64,000 bases of DNA, taken from assembly GCA_031002005.1 (NCBI GenBank), contig CM061920.1, positions 54,166,610 to 54,230,609 of the forward strand, read 5' to 3'. This document shows positions 21,261 through 30,930 of the stretch, piece after piece (within the stretch, counting starts at the first letter, position 1; every line of letters begins with the position of its first letter). Position numbers and translations under genes: made by a program. The DNA is from Vandiemenella viatica. Its lineage: Eukaryota > Arthropoda > Insecta > Orthoptera > Morabidae. The notes under the pieces are model-generated. The model searched no databases. It had not been told where the DNA came from and saw only the letters and a list, made by a program, of their open reading frames with translations.

Positions 21261-21324
21261 TTATGAAAAACTAACTGAACTATGAAGACAGACGCATAGC
21301 ATGTAAACGTCTATGTAATGCTTA

Positions 21325-21535
21325 CCAGCAGAGTGGGCGCACAGGATAAGGTGCTAAAGCTGCACGTGTGGTTTCCGGTTCAAATCCCGTTGGGAGCAAA
21401 ATTTGTTTTAAGAATTGTTTTTCATCATATGTGCCATGCCTGGAAGTTCTGTCATAAGGATTCGATGTTAAAATGTAGGTCCCATAAATTCAGGTGTAGA
21501 ATGCGTGGTAAGTCGTAGGCAGCCGAACAGTGCCG
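21325..21535 (+). mobile_element. SINE family C relative with tRNA-like head
   Basis: The head runs GTGGGCGCACAGGATAAGG to a good B box GGTTCAAATCCCG. The body keeps the block ATTCGATGTTAAAATGTAGGTCCC, matching the other family C copies. The part between them differs, so this may be a subfamily or a recombinant. Confidence 0.6.
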
Positions 21536-21599
21536 TAAGCGTTTACTTTATTTACGCTATACTGGTACCCCAAGCTGTGTTTTTCTAGCAAGCAGTTTG

Positions 21600-21740
21600 T
21601 GTGTGATCTACACTAATGTGTCTGTCTTTTTGTTACGTTTTGACGACAAAGTGGACATACCGATATTGATGGAATTTCACAAGGAAATACTTTGTATATT
21701 TAGGAAGGACACAGGATACATTTTCCCGGTATGAATAACA
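21600..21740 (-). repeat. Dispersed repeat F fragment (inverted)
   Basis: The reverse complement contains TATCCTGTGTCCTTCCTAAA, TATTTCCTTGTGAAATTCCA and GTAACAAAAAGACAGACA, matching repeat F. With the fragment at 21075-21260 it brackets the family C SINE. Confidence 0.55.
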
Positions 21741-22254
21741 GTTGTAGTCATGAAGTTTTTATAACTTATCGAATTGGTACAGGCAGACGGATGCGAGTGT
21801 AAGTCTGTAATGTTAAATTGGTCGCTCGGGCTGTGCCTCTCTCGCATTCGGTTAGTGTATGATCTGTTAATAAATTTCATTTGCAGAAAAAATTTGTTGT
21901 TTAGTACAGATGTCGATTTTCACTGCGCTGTAGTATTACTTTCTGTCTGCCTAAATATGTCTGGCATCAGCTTATTTTGTCTTCTTTTTTGACATGCCTC
22001 GCCGGCGTAAGCCAGACCTAAGCGTGCAAAATGTTTGCAAACGTTTGAAATATTTGCGAACTCAGAATTTGTCCGGTGGAGATGAGAACAGCGCGCACGA
22101 ACAAAGGTTTGCGGGTGTTTGCAGGTGTTCCGGCCCATGTCGGTACATCAAAGGACTTGTTCGTGTGCGGACAGTGCGCGTTCAGTGGAGATAGGTTCAA
22201 CAACAGGGGTGCGTGTTCCCAACAGCTTCAGGGTTAAGTGCATTTTAAAATCTA
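21741..22254. other. No gene recognised
   Basis: A small basic ORF (21994-22194) and its antisense partners have no recognisable domain. The GTTTGCAAACGTTTG palindromic words near 22030 are notable but unexplained. Confidence 0.4.
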
Positions 22255-22500
22255 GAAATAATATAACTGTGGACTGGGATAGGGAAAAATGTTTACTGTT
22301 AATTGAATCATATAAATCAGAGCCGCAGATATGGTAGAGCAGTCAGAAATATTACCACAACAAAATTAAAAAGCACGATTCCTGGAGCTAAATTGCAACA
22401 GATATGGAAACCACTATTGATGTTGGTAAGTGGAAAGTAAATTCTTTGCTCTCTTCATTCAGAAGAGAAAAAGTTAAACAGAACTCGATGATGACAAGGT
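22255..22500 (+). pseudogene. MADF-domain pseudogene
   Basis: A single plus-strand frame gives DWDREKCLLLIESYKSEPQ, then KYYHNKIKKHDSW, then KWKVNSLLSSFRRE. These are the three helix segments of a MADF (Adf-1/Myb-SANT-like) DNA-binding domain in the right order and spacing. The frame is kept throughout but has two in-frame stops, one at 22335-22337 just after the conserved IW and one about 18 codons on. MADF proteins occur as host regulators and as companions of PIF/Harbinger transposons. No initiator or following conserved region is clear, so it is best read as a decayed copy. Confidence 0.75.
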
Positions 22501-22956
22501 GTAGCTCTAGCTGAGCAAGAGCAGCTGAAGTTATTAGAACCCAGAAATCTGATGCTCATGCTACAGAAAGAAGAGAATACAACCCTGAAATTGAAGCTGC
22601 TCTCAGTTAACTCTCCACCCCCACCCCCCCCCCCCCCGCTCCCAACTCCCCGTACCTTCGTTTTTTTTTTCTATTTTTAAACATGTTGGAGATTGATTCT
22701 CTTCATTAGGCAGGTTCGACGGTAGAATGGTACAGTGATGGCTTTCTCGTCATATTATACCGACTCGATGTTGTTTGAGACAAATCTTACGCAACTTACA
22801 GCTTCTAGCAATAAAATCCGAAGTCCACGCATATGAAATCGCTGGTAACAGCTAGTCCCTTCATATAAACAAAAAAAAGTGCTTCAGAGTTTCCTTCGCG
22901 ATATACTTTACATGATGTACTTAGAAAATGATGGATTTAATTATCTGCCTACATAT
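22501..22956. other. No gene recognised; C-run
   Basis: Continuation after the MADF relic. A C-rich run lies near 22616-22638 and is followed by a T-run. No domain recognised. Confidence 0.4.
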
Positions 22957-22964
22957 GTCATCAT

Positions 22965-23261
22965 CAGTGCCGGATCTAGGGGGGGGGGGGGGGGTCACAC
23001 CAAAGCGCTTGCCCCGGGTGGTAACTTCAGGGGGCGGTAAAATCATGTCTGAAGGGGCGGTAAATGGCAAGTTCGTGTGGCGGCGATCTTTCTTTTTTTG
23101 CTCTACCATGCGCCAACCATCAGGGGAGCGGGGAGGGGGGGGGGGGACGGCGGCGAAATTGAAAAATAGCTCTATAATGCCCCAGGCGGCAAAATCATGT
23201 TTGAAGGGGCGGCAGTCTCAAGTTTATGCCCAGACTCGAAAAATTCGTAGATCCGCCACTG
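22965..23261. mobile_element. Short hAT-type MITE (297 bp)
   Basis: The ends are inverted: CAGTGCCGGATCTAG on the left and, reverse-complemented, CAGTGGCGGATCTAC on the right. The 8-bp flanks are GTCATCAT (22957-22964) and GACATCAT (23262-23269), 7 of 8 identical. A CAGTG end with an 8-bp duplication is characteristic of hAT elements. Inside are two G-runs (22979-22994, 23134-23148) and a direct repeat of about 35 bp with AAAATCATGTYTGAAGGGGC. It has no transposase. Confidence 0.85.
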
Positions 23262-23269
23262 GACATCAT

Positions 23270-24593
23270 AGGTATCGAATACCGACACCATAATATGTCA
23301 CTTTTTAGGTTTCTAGAGCCTCACCGAAGCCAATATGTATATAAAAAAATTGTTTTTCTAAAAGGCACGGAGGTTCGTTCAGTTTATGAATGAAACTCAA
23401 TTTTTAGTGGGGGACTTAAATTCGACACCCCTGTCGCTTTAAGGAACACGCAGGAGATATAGAAATATTCTTTTCGTTTAAACTACGAATGCAAAACGTG
23501 GGTCATGCAGAATCCTTGCAGACTGGTTCTGATCGAGTTTTCTAGTATCTTATTTCTCTGATTCATTCCGTCATCGCCTTTTCCAATAGCTGCATCACTT
23601 TAAAACCTTTATGCATAATCTTCCTAAAGTGTCCTATCCGACTGAGTTTATTGTAAAAAGATATTGACGAGCTATGTGCATTTTACGCCCCACCACCAGC
23701 ATACAAAACTTTTTTCAATATTTTGTAGGTATTAAGGTGACGTTTTTGGATATTTATCGTCGTACTTCTAGCAGGTTCGATATCCTCCATAGATCTCTCA
23801 GCAACTGTTCACAGTTGTTTAGTGTGTTAATCTTATTATACTCATTCTACCAACTGCAAACTATCTGACATCTGAGTGTAAACAAGGAAACCGTTATGGG
23901 CCTGCACGGACATTGTGTACCTTACGCGCATTACACTAACAACGAGAGGTGAATGTCTGATTAAGGGTAAAGGAAAATTTTTAATCTTCAGGCAAACACA
24001 CACTTCCACTGTCCTAGCCGGCCGCTTATTTTTGCTACTGCAAAGCGTTTATTGCTTTACATTTTAGCAATTGAAAAGTTGGTCGTCCAGGTGTACACAT
24101 AATTTTTATACACTATCACACAAGCTCACTTTTTAATTCTGGTTGTTATGTTTCTACTTCTAAAAACACTAGGGAGTCACTTTCCACTTTATAACCACTT
24201 AATTATGTAACGTTAGTTTCCGCATTATACTTTCTTACAGAAGTCTTACTCACAAGTAGTGAACTAATCTTTCTCTTTAACAGATTGCCAAACAAGATGT
24301 GAGTGTTAGGTACCTTTATCGTGTATCCGTGAAGCACAAATGAAAGTATATTTAAAAAAAAAAATAGATGTATTGATACTTTGTAGACATACTGTGCGTT
24401 TGCTGTGTAGAGAAAATGTATGACTATTTTTATTGCGTTATTTGTTTAGCAAGCAGCCGAGCAGGTGTCTGTATCTAAGTTGTTTTCGTAATTGGCGCAG
24501 GAATGTAAACGCACCTCTCTAGATGTGTATAAAATATTCGTTACCGCTACTAATCTCTGATGGGTGCAGGCATGTGTAAACGATAGGAGCTTA
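23270..24593. other. No gene recognised
   Basis: A 1.3 kb AT-rich stretch with only short ORFs. No repeat in the window matches it and no RT, transposase or other domain was seen on either strand. Confidence 0.45.
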
Positions 24594-24800
24594 AAGAGCG
24601 GTCTAATGGCTGGGTGATTAAGGCGTATGACTGGAGATCGAATGGTCCCCGGTTCGAATCCCTGTCTCGGTGAGGATTTTCAAAATGCCTTAGCCAGACC
24701 TGTCACAGCTTGCTGTGTAATGAGAAGTATGTCAGTACGCTTCGTTGGTTCAGATTCCGTGTTAAACTGTAGGTCCCATTTATGTATTTATCGTATGGCC
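24594..24800 (+). mobile_element. SINE family C copy with intact promoter boxes
   Basis: The head has TGGCTGGGTGATTAAGGC (A-box region) and a canonical B box GGTTCGAATCCC. The body has TTTTCAAAATGCCTTAGCC, CACAGCTTGCTGTGTAATG and a GTGTTAAACTGTAGGTCCC block. This is the best copy for the family consensus. It lies just past the 3' end of the Jockey-like element. Confidence 0.85.
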
Positions 24801-24839
24801 ACAGCACACAATCAGTAATACAATTACGTACATTCGTTT

Positions 24840-25555
24840 CACACTAATAAAATGTAACATTAAATTATAATTAAAATTCGAAATCAACATAGTGCAGCTA
24901 ATGTAAAGCTTCGTTTGAAATATCTATAAAGTCTATCGGTGATCCCTGAAGTGGGCAATCAAAGGTCACGTGACGGATGGTTTGTGTTTCCTCACCACAG
25001 TCGCAACGGTGAATCTCTCATTCCCCATGTGTACAGAGCTGAAGCAGATCTGCCATGGCCAGACCTAACTCCGTTAAGAGCTGCCCAGGTCTTGTGGGGA
25101 AGGTCGAGCTTGTCAAACAGGGAGTGCCATTCTGGTGGTTCCGAGGCTATCCACTCCAATCTCCATGCGTCTCTTCCGTTAAAATTATCAGATATAATCT
25201 GTTTTGCAGTTTTTAGGCTTGGACTTCTTAATTTAATTCTGTGAAATTGGATTTCCATGTCGTCGTGGATGGGCAGATCCAAGTTATGACAGATCGTATT
25301 ATATTGGGCAATTAGATCATTGTGTCGTCTTATGGAAGGCGGTTCGATTTTACACAAAATGGGTAGCCAGTACAGTGGAGTGGTCTTAATACATCCACTA
25401 ACTATCCGCATTGTCTGGTTCAAAACTATGCCGATCTTTTTGACGTGGGTGCTATTCATCCTGACAGATGAGCGGTACTCAGCTGCAGAATACACAGGGC
25501 TCAGTACTGAGGTGCGAAGTCTGGAGGCGGATGCTCCCCAGGAGGTGCCAGTTAA
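24840..25555 (-). pseudogene. Jockey-like RT C-terminal region, 3' half
   Basis: The minus-strand frame (189 codons) reads LTGTSWGASA, then SAAEYRSSVRMNSTHVKKI, then NQTMRIVSGCIKTTPLYWLP, IEPPSIRRHN, KTWAALNGVRSGHG and WGMRDSPL. This is the ordered C-terminal part of a Jockey-group non-LTR RT. A frameshift after DSPL puts the zinc-knuckle-like end (CDCG, then TIRHVTFDCPL) in another frame. The same protein region is seen at 42786-43570. The upstream part continues across the inserted PLE at 29050-29150. Confidence 0.8.
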
Positions 25556-25827
25556 CACCATCTCGTCAATTCTGGTAAGTTTTCCACAATGTTTTCATAT
25601 TTTGTATTTTCTCTCATAATAAACGTGTTCTCGTCACTTACTTGAAATCATTTTTCAGCGCAGGAACAAACTTTACTAGGCACGAATCTCGCTTAAGGAA
25701 AATTTTGAAACCAAATGTAAATACCATAGTAACCTGAAGATGGATCCACAGGGTCCGAAATGCATTGTGTAATACAATAAAAGTTGTATTCTAGTGACTG
25801 AAGGCTGTTTCTCATTCTACCTTTTGT
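25556..25827 (+). repeat. PLE terminal direct repeat (left)
   Basis: About 272 bp, beginning CACCATCTCGTC and ending ATTCTACCTTTTGT. It includes a hammerhead-like core: CTGAAGA (25734-25740), a hairpin GGATCC-ACA-GGGTCC, then GAAA (25757-25760). A downstream hairpin AATACAA/TTGTATT follows. Confidence 0.9.
25734..25760 (+). ncRNA. Hammerhead-ribozyme-like core in left PLE repeat
   Basis: The pattern CTGAAGA, a short hairpin and GAAA equals the two conserved boxes of a hammerhead (CUGANGA and GAAA) separated by stem II. PLEs are known to carry minimal hammerheads in their terminal repeats. I could not settle stems I and III or the cleavage triplet by eye. Confidence 0.55.
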
Positions 25828-25860
25828 CTGATTAATACAGTCACGTCAATATAGCGAATT

Positions 25861-28194
25861 ATGGATAAAATTAAATTAAATTGCCCAGCCAAGCACTTAA
25901 AACAATATATACTATATACATACAAAAACCATAAAGTAAAACTAGTGAAACTGATCGCCCATATAAAATTCAACAAACAATGCCAATCTCAAGGTCTTAA
26001 ACCTAATTACGTCCAAGTGAAGATCAAAAACAGTTCCCCAACAGCTCAATTTACAAAAAAGAAGTGTGAAAAACTCTGGATAAATGCAGAAATAAAAATG
26101 CTCTACAAGAAAAAAGATGAAATTAATAAATGTTGTTATTATACATACTTAGAATTAGCTAATACATTACATCCACTACAACTAGAATATGTTAAGGACT
26201 ATATAACGAATGTTACAGAAAATATACAAAATGTAATTTCAGACAAGCACCAAAAAAAGTTAGAATCCATACAACAGAAATCTCAGCAAGCCCAAACAAA
26301 CACAACTTCCCACACTAAACAATTTTATGAGAGAGTTATTAATCAAACTGACATCCCCTTTAGTGAAAAAGAAAAGCAACTGCTTACAAAGGGTCTAAAA
26401 CATAACATAAAGCCCAAATTAAATAACTATAATCTAAAAAACCTCATTGTACAAACCAAGAAAGCAGCAGACACAGCTAACTTAAATAACACCGAACAGA
26501 CTGTAATGGCATACAACATAAACAAAATCATGCAGAATGAAAAAAACCACAATAAAGAAACCCCCAAAATAATGCAGATAGAACAGAAACTTGTTGATAC
26601 TATAAACAAGAAACTAAATCACAAAAACGCCATGACTGTTAAAGCTGACAAGGGTAACTCTATAGTAATTATGTACAAAGATGACTATATCACTAAAGTA
26701 ACCAATTTCTTTTCTGAAAACAATATTATTGAACTGAAGACAGACCCAACAGTAAAATTCCAGAACAAAATCAGAAAAATGGTCAGCAGCTGTAACTTTT
26801 TATTTACTGACCAACAAACAAGATCATGTATTATCATGAACCCCACTGCACCTAGATTGAGAGCACAACCCAAAATACATAAACCTAACATCCCAATAAG
26901 ACCTATTGTTAATTCCAACAACACACCTGCTTCCAAAGTTTCTCAGGTGCTGTATAAAATTCTGAAGCAATATTACACCTTTGAGACATCATACTCAGTA
27001 AAGAACACAAATGATTTAGCTACTAAAATTAAAAATATAGAAATTCCTATGACTTCTAGGCTAGCCTCCTTTGATGTAACTAACCTGTTCACTAATGTAC
27101 CAATAGAAGAGACAATAGAAATAGTTGTAAATAATTTATTAAAACATAAGAAAATAGCAATTCAAGATATATTAGAAATTAATGACATGTTGAAACTTAT
27201 ATTATCACATAATTATTTCTCCTTCAATAAGAAAGTGTACCAGCAGAAAGAAGGACTGGCTATGGGCAGTAGTATTTCAAGTTTCTTGGCAGATGTATTT
27301 CTCAACCACTTAGAAAATAAGTTTTTTAAAGATAACAGTAAACTTAAAGATAAAATTGTTTATTATTGGAGGTATGTAGATGACACACTGCTATTACTGG
27401 ATGGCACCAAAGAAGAAGTTGAAGAAGTACTTGAGCTCTTCAACTCTCTCCACAAAAACCTAAAGTTCACAGTTGAACATGAAGAGAACCATAGCATAAA
27501 TTTTCTAGATCTCGGAATCACTAACATACAACAAAAACACACATTCAACATATATAGAAAACACACATACACAGACACAACTATAGACAGTACATCATTC
27601 CACCCCCTTACACACAAACATACGGCTTTCAGGACAATGCTACACAGAGCACATTCATTGGACCTAGAGAAAAACATCCTCAAACAAGAAATAGAAACAA
27701 TAAAAACCATAGCAGTGAACAATGGCTACACACCCAAATTAATTGACAAATTATCCACCAAAATACAGAAAAATAACAATACAATAACACAGTATAATTC
27801 AGGTAAAGAGAAGAAAATATATATCAACATTCCATATTTAGGTCCCATATCACAAAAAATTGCCAACTTATTTAGGAAAACCAACGTAGCAATAGCATTC
27901 TCCACTAACAATAAGCTAGGACACCTATTAGAACATGACATAAAAACAGACAAACAGAAAATCAAGAACAGTGGAGTAAACAAAATATCATGCCGAGACT
28001 GTCCAGCATACTACATCGGTAAAACTGGCAGAAGTTTTCAAACCCGTTTCAAAGAACACATGAACGCTTTTAGATTAAACCACTTCGAGAAATCAGCCAT
28101 TGCAGAACACATGTATGACACAAAGCATGTTATTAACGACATTCAAAATAATTTAGCAGTATTACATATGGAGTCCAATGCCAAGAAAAATTGA
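25861..28194 (+). CDS. PLE polyprotein: reverse transcriptase plus GIY-YIG endonuclease, frameshifted near its end
   Basis: The 777-codon ORF starts 33 bp after the left direct repeat. A lysine-rich N-terminal third precedes the RT: QPKIHKPNIPIRPIV near residue 337, SFDVTNLFTNV with the motif A aspartate at 405, GLAMGSSISSF at 465-475, and the YVDD catalytic box at 505-508. Next come the PLE-style FLDL and YRKHTYTDTT segments. The C-terminal GIY-YIG endonuclease shows CRDC (711-714), YYIG (717-720) and a candidate catalytic arginine at 729. RT aspartates and the YIG tyrosine are intact. A stop follows KKN; a one-base shift near 28187 opens about 40 more codons to 28318, so a small A-run indel probably removed the natural C-terminus. 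Function: retrotransposition by target-primed reverse transcription. Confidence 0.93.
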   Translation: MDKIKLNCPAKHLKQYILYTYKNHKVKLVKLIAHIKFNKQCQSQGLKPNYVQVKIKNSSPTAQFTKKKCEKLWINAEIKMLYKKKDEINKCCYYTYLELANTLHPLQLEYVKDYITNVTENIQNVISDKHQKKLESIQQKSQQAQTNTTSHTKQFYERVINQTDIPFSEKEKQLLTKGLKHNIKPKLNNYNLKNLIVQTKKAADTANLNNTEQTVMAYNINKIMQNEKNHNKETPKIMQIEQKLVDTINKKLNHKNAMTVKADKGNSIVIMYKDDYITKVTNFFSENNIIELKTDPTVKFQNKIRKMVSSCNFLFTDQQTRSCIIMNPTAPRLRAQPKIHKPNIPIRPIVNSNNTPASKVSQVLYKILKQYYTFETSYSVKNTNDLATKIKNIEIPMTSRLASFDVTNLFTNVPIEETIEIVVNNLLKHKKIAIQDILEINDMLKLILSHNYFSFNKKVYQQKEGLAMGSSISSFLADVFLNHLENKFFKDNSKLKDKIVYYWRYVDDTLLLLDGTKEEVEEVLELFNSLHKNLKFTVEHEENHSINFLDLGITNIQQKHTFNIYRKHTYTDTTIDSTSFHPLTHKHTAFRTMLHRAHSLDLEKNILKQEIETIKTIAVNNGYTPKLIDKLSTKIQKNNNTITQYNSGKEKKIYINIPYLGPISQKIANLFRKTNVAIAFSTNNKLGHLLEHDIKTDKQKIKNSGVNKISCRDCPAYYIGKTGRSFQTRFKEHMNAFRLNHFEKSAIAEHMYDTKHVINDIQNNLAVLHMESNAKKN

Positions 28195-28778
28195 TCTGTT
28201 AGAACATTTAGAAATATTCCTCCACAAGATAAAAAGCCAAGAACATATGTTAAATGAACAAGTAGACTTTACTAGCCACTATTACTTTAATATTTTTAAA
28301 GATTTATTTTCAGCTTAATTTTTAAATACTAGAGACAAGAAAAGTTCACCGACACGATATACTGGTTCAAGTTTACGTCGCGATACACGACATCACTAAC
28401 TTAAGATACAATGATTGTATCAATGCGCGTGTGATTAAGGCTTTGATTTTGTAGCGACAATATTAATGGAGATTGTGGTTAGGTTGAAATTCGGCCTGGA
28501 CCAGAATGAAAACAAAACCTTGTCACAGCAAAAGGAACGAGGAATTTAGTTATTTAAACAACTTTCATAAGCACTATGTCACGTTGTGACGTCATGTATC
28601 GCGACGTAAACTACTCCCGATATACTCTGGCAACGAATGATAAATTTCATCTTTGAATAACTTGTAACACACATCATCTGTAAACTGTTTTGTTGTGTTT
28701 ATGTAAACATGTGCATCTTAAACGACATCGTGTCTAGTACAGTGCTCCGCAATAAATATGTATATATTACCAATTATT
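28195..28778 (+). other. PLE 3' region
   Basis: Up to 28318 this encodes the out-of-frame tail of the PLE protein (an LLEHLEIFLHK segment). The remainder is untranslated PLE sequence up to the right direct repeat, with TGACGTCA-like and TCGCGACG-type short palindromes near 28590-28610 and a duplicate GTTTACGTCGCGATAC word (28370 and inverted near 28600). Confidence 0.7.
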
Positions 28779-29049
28779 CACCATCTCGTCAATTCTGGTA
28801 AGTTTTCCACAATGTTTTCATATTTTGTACTTTCTCTCATAATAAATGTGTTCTCGTCACTTACTTGAAATCATTTTTCAGCGCAGGAACAAACTTTACT
28901 AGGCACGAATCTCGCTTAAGGAAAATTTAAAACCAAATGTAAATACCATAGTCACCTGAAGATGGATCCACAGGGTCCGAAATGCATTGTGTAATCCAAT
29001 AAAAGTTGTATTCTAGTGACTGAAGGCTGTTTCTCATTCTACCTTTTGT
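28779..29049 (+). repeat. PLE terminal direct repeat (right)
   Basis: Matches the left repeat from CACCATCTCGTC to ATTCTACCTTTTGT with only a few substitutions and one single-base indel in an A/T run. The hammerhead-like core is at 28956-28982 and its stem-loop is unchanged. Confidence 0.9.
28956..28982 (+). ncRNA. Hammerhead-ribozyme-like core in right PLE repeat
   Basis: Same CTGAAGA, hairpin, GAAA arrangement as the left repeat. All core bases are conserved between the two repeats even though flanking bases differ. Confidence 0.55.
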
Positions 29050-29150
29050 ATGCAGAATATTATTAATGGTTCTTAGTTTTGCTGCGAGATCCCATTTATC
29101 CGATAGGACTACTAGGTGAGGTTAGGTAAAGAGGAAACCAACTGGCCGTC
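29050..29150 (-). pseudogene. Jockey-like RT, portion upstream of the PLE insertion
   Basis: Minus-strand translation gives DKWDLAAKLRTINNILH immediately next to the PLE. It is the segment that normally precedes LTGTSWGA in Jockey-type RTs, and LTGTSWGA is found at the other side of the PLE. Sequence further right is too decayed to read. Confidence 0.7.
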
Positions 29151-29313
29151 GTATCTCTTGTGATACCAGGCTCAGTACCTGTCTCTTTCGGGAAGGTGCA
29201 AGTAACAACCAGATGCAGCTTAGGAGATTAAATTAAATTTCTGTATAGCTTAGTTCACAAGGCGCTTCTGCTGTGATTCACTCCAAGGCAGAAATTTATA
29301 ATGCTACTGCAGC

Positions 29314-30922
29314 TAGGGTTGCCAACTCATTTAGAAACATATAAAGTATATTTGTCTTGAGAAGAGAAAAATTATTTCAGTGTTGTAACTGGTATCACAT
29401 TCGAAATCTGTAATTATAAATAAATGAACAATTTAAGGACTCTCTGGGTTTTTTTTCACCATTTTGCATTCATTTCGTTCCTTCATAAGCTCAAATATGT
29501 CGTTTGGAAGTTAATAACGCAAAAAAGCGTGCCATTCCTTGAATTATGTAGTTTACCAGAAATACATTATTTCTGAATACTTTATGGATAGGATAAAATA
29601 TACCGCACAAAAATAATTTATGATATTTTATCTTAAAGTATGGTTTGCGACCCTACTCCTTTTGCAATGCGGCACAATTTAACATTAAATTACAATATAT
29701 TCAACAAAAGCTGCATGCTCGCGGTATTTTGTAAACGACTGAAAATCAGTATTGACTGACTAACCTGTCTAGTCTCAGCTGACGCATTGGTAAAACTCAC
29801 AGTGCAGATACCGAATTTCGCAAGGAATTTATTTTGAGGATCCCTTCTTGTCTAGTTATATGTTTCCTCGTAGAAATCTTTATATTTTTACAATTGTGTA
29901 GGTTTCTTCAATTTTGCTTTCATTGAAGTTACTGATGTTCACTTTATCAATATCACAAACAGAATCTGAGTTACTTGCTGTTTTAAACAATGTAAAATAA
30001 AAATAATGCTGTTTTTCAACGTCAAAACGAGAAACAGAAGGAACCGCAAATTCTCCGCTTGTCAATCGCATCAGTGAAACCCACCTTTCGGTTCAGACAT
30101 AACGGAGAGTGGACACGGGAAGACATTCAGCAATGTGGATGGTTCGCACGTTTTGCTTTGGGTTACTCATAAGGAACCTCCGAGAAGACTGCAATCTATA
30201 CGAGATAAAGCAATCGGGCGTACCCTGGGCAACGTCTTCTGACGGTCAATCCTTCAACCACCATAACGCACAGAAGTGTTAAAGCAATGCATCACAACAC
30301 CAAACGAAAGCTGCTGAAAGTTGGAGGAAGAAGCTTAGTGCGTTACTGGACACGGAAAGTAATGTAAGTACTTGTTGCCTCGGCTCCGAAGTGGTTAAGT
30401 ATACGGATCAAACAACGCGAACCTTGACCGATAGGCATTTTTCTTGCAGGAGGTTGTGGAACTAGCATAAAAACATTTCGTTCCATGTATTATATATTTT
30501 ACTCGAAATAAAGCATTTTCGCATACTTTATTGGTAGGAAAAATTATAAAGCACACGGACCAAAAATAAAGTATTACATCGACAGCAGCAGTCTTACCAA
30601 AAAGATCTTCTCACTTATCAAAAGCTATAAGACAGGAAGCATGTGGCTCAATGAGATACAAAAAGATTTGGACTCCGCTGGGATTTCCGACACTGATGTG
30701 TGAATTCTGTTACATGGTTAACTCTTAGTCCCCTCCACCAAAAATTACTAAACCTCTGAAACCCATCTCACAGGAGAGAAAAATTATTAGCTAGACATAA
30801 AAGGTATTATGAACAAAGGCGAGCATTAAGAAAGAAGTGGTTATAAGCGCTCCATATTGGGCTGGAATCAGTAATAATAATAAAGTATGGTACTTAATGA
30901 TTAAGTATGGTTGGCTACCCTA
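29314..30922. mobile_element. hAT element with perfect 8-bp target duplication (1.6 kb)
   Basis: The ends are TAGGGTTGCCAACTCAT on the left and, reverse-complemented, TAGGGTAGCCAACCAT on the right. They are flanked by identical ACTGCAGC octamers at 29306-29313 and 30923-30930. TAGGG ends with an 8-bp duplication fit the hAT superfamily. A second right-end-like sequence lies inside (29560-29655, ending GCGACCCTA), and its subterminal block recurs at 30495-30570. The element is thus composite or carries a duplicated 3' end. A LINE fragment is inserted at about 30535-30875. No transposase frame survives. Confidence 0.8.
30535..30875 (+). pseudogene. LINE C-terminal fragment inside the hAT element
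   Basis: Plus-strand frames give KYYIDSSSLTKKIFSLIKSY, then WLNEIQKDLDSAGISDTDV, then (after frame changes) a KRYYEQRRALRKKWL-like end. This resembles the WIKEVKKDLxEIGIxEEDI ... SERMKxYWxxRRA ending seen more clearly at 62482-62769. It is dead, with at least two frameshifts. Confidence 0.6.
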
Positions 30923-30930
30923 ACTGCAGC

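Larger units (their letters stand above)
25556..29049 (+). mobile_element. Penelope-like element, near complete (3.5 kb)
   Basis: Direct repeats of about 272 bp (25556-25827 and 28779-29049) bound a single long ORF on the plus strand and about 460 bp of 3' untranslated sequence. The repeats differ at about five places by eye, so insertion is fairly young compared with neighbours. The element sits inside a minus-strand Jockey-like RT: the codons for NNILH lie just right of it and LTGTSWG just left. A target duplication is not obvious and a few bases of the target may be lost. Direct terminal repeats with an RT plus GIY-YIG ORF are typical of endonuclease-bearing PLEs. Confidence 0.92.

Noticed and set aside
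24992..25619. Plus-strand ORFs at 24939-25244 and 25320-25619
   Set aside because: They lie antisense to the clear Jockey-like frame and show no domain.
26427..27983. Minus-strand ORFs inside the PLE (60-119 codons)
   Set aside because: Antisense shadows of the RT/GIY-YIG ORF; hydrophobic appearance comes from AT-rich complement codons.
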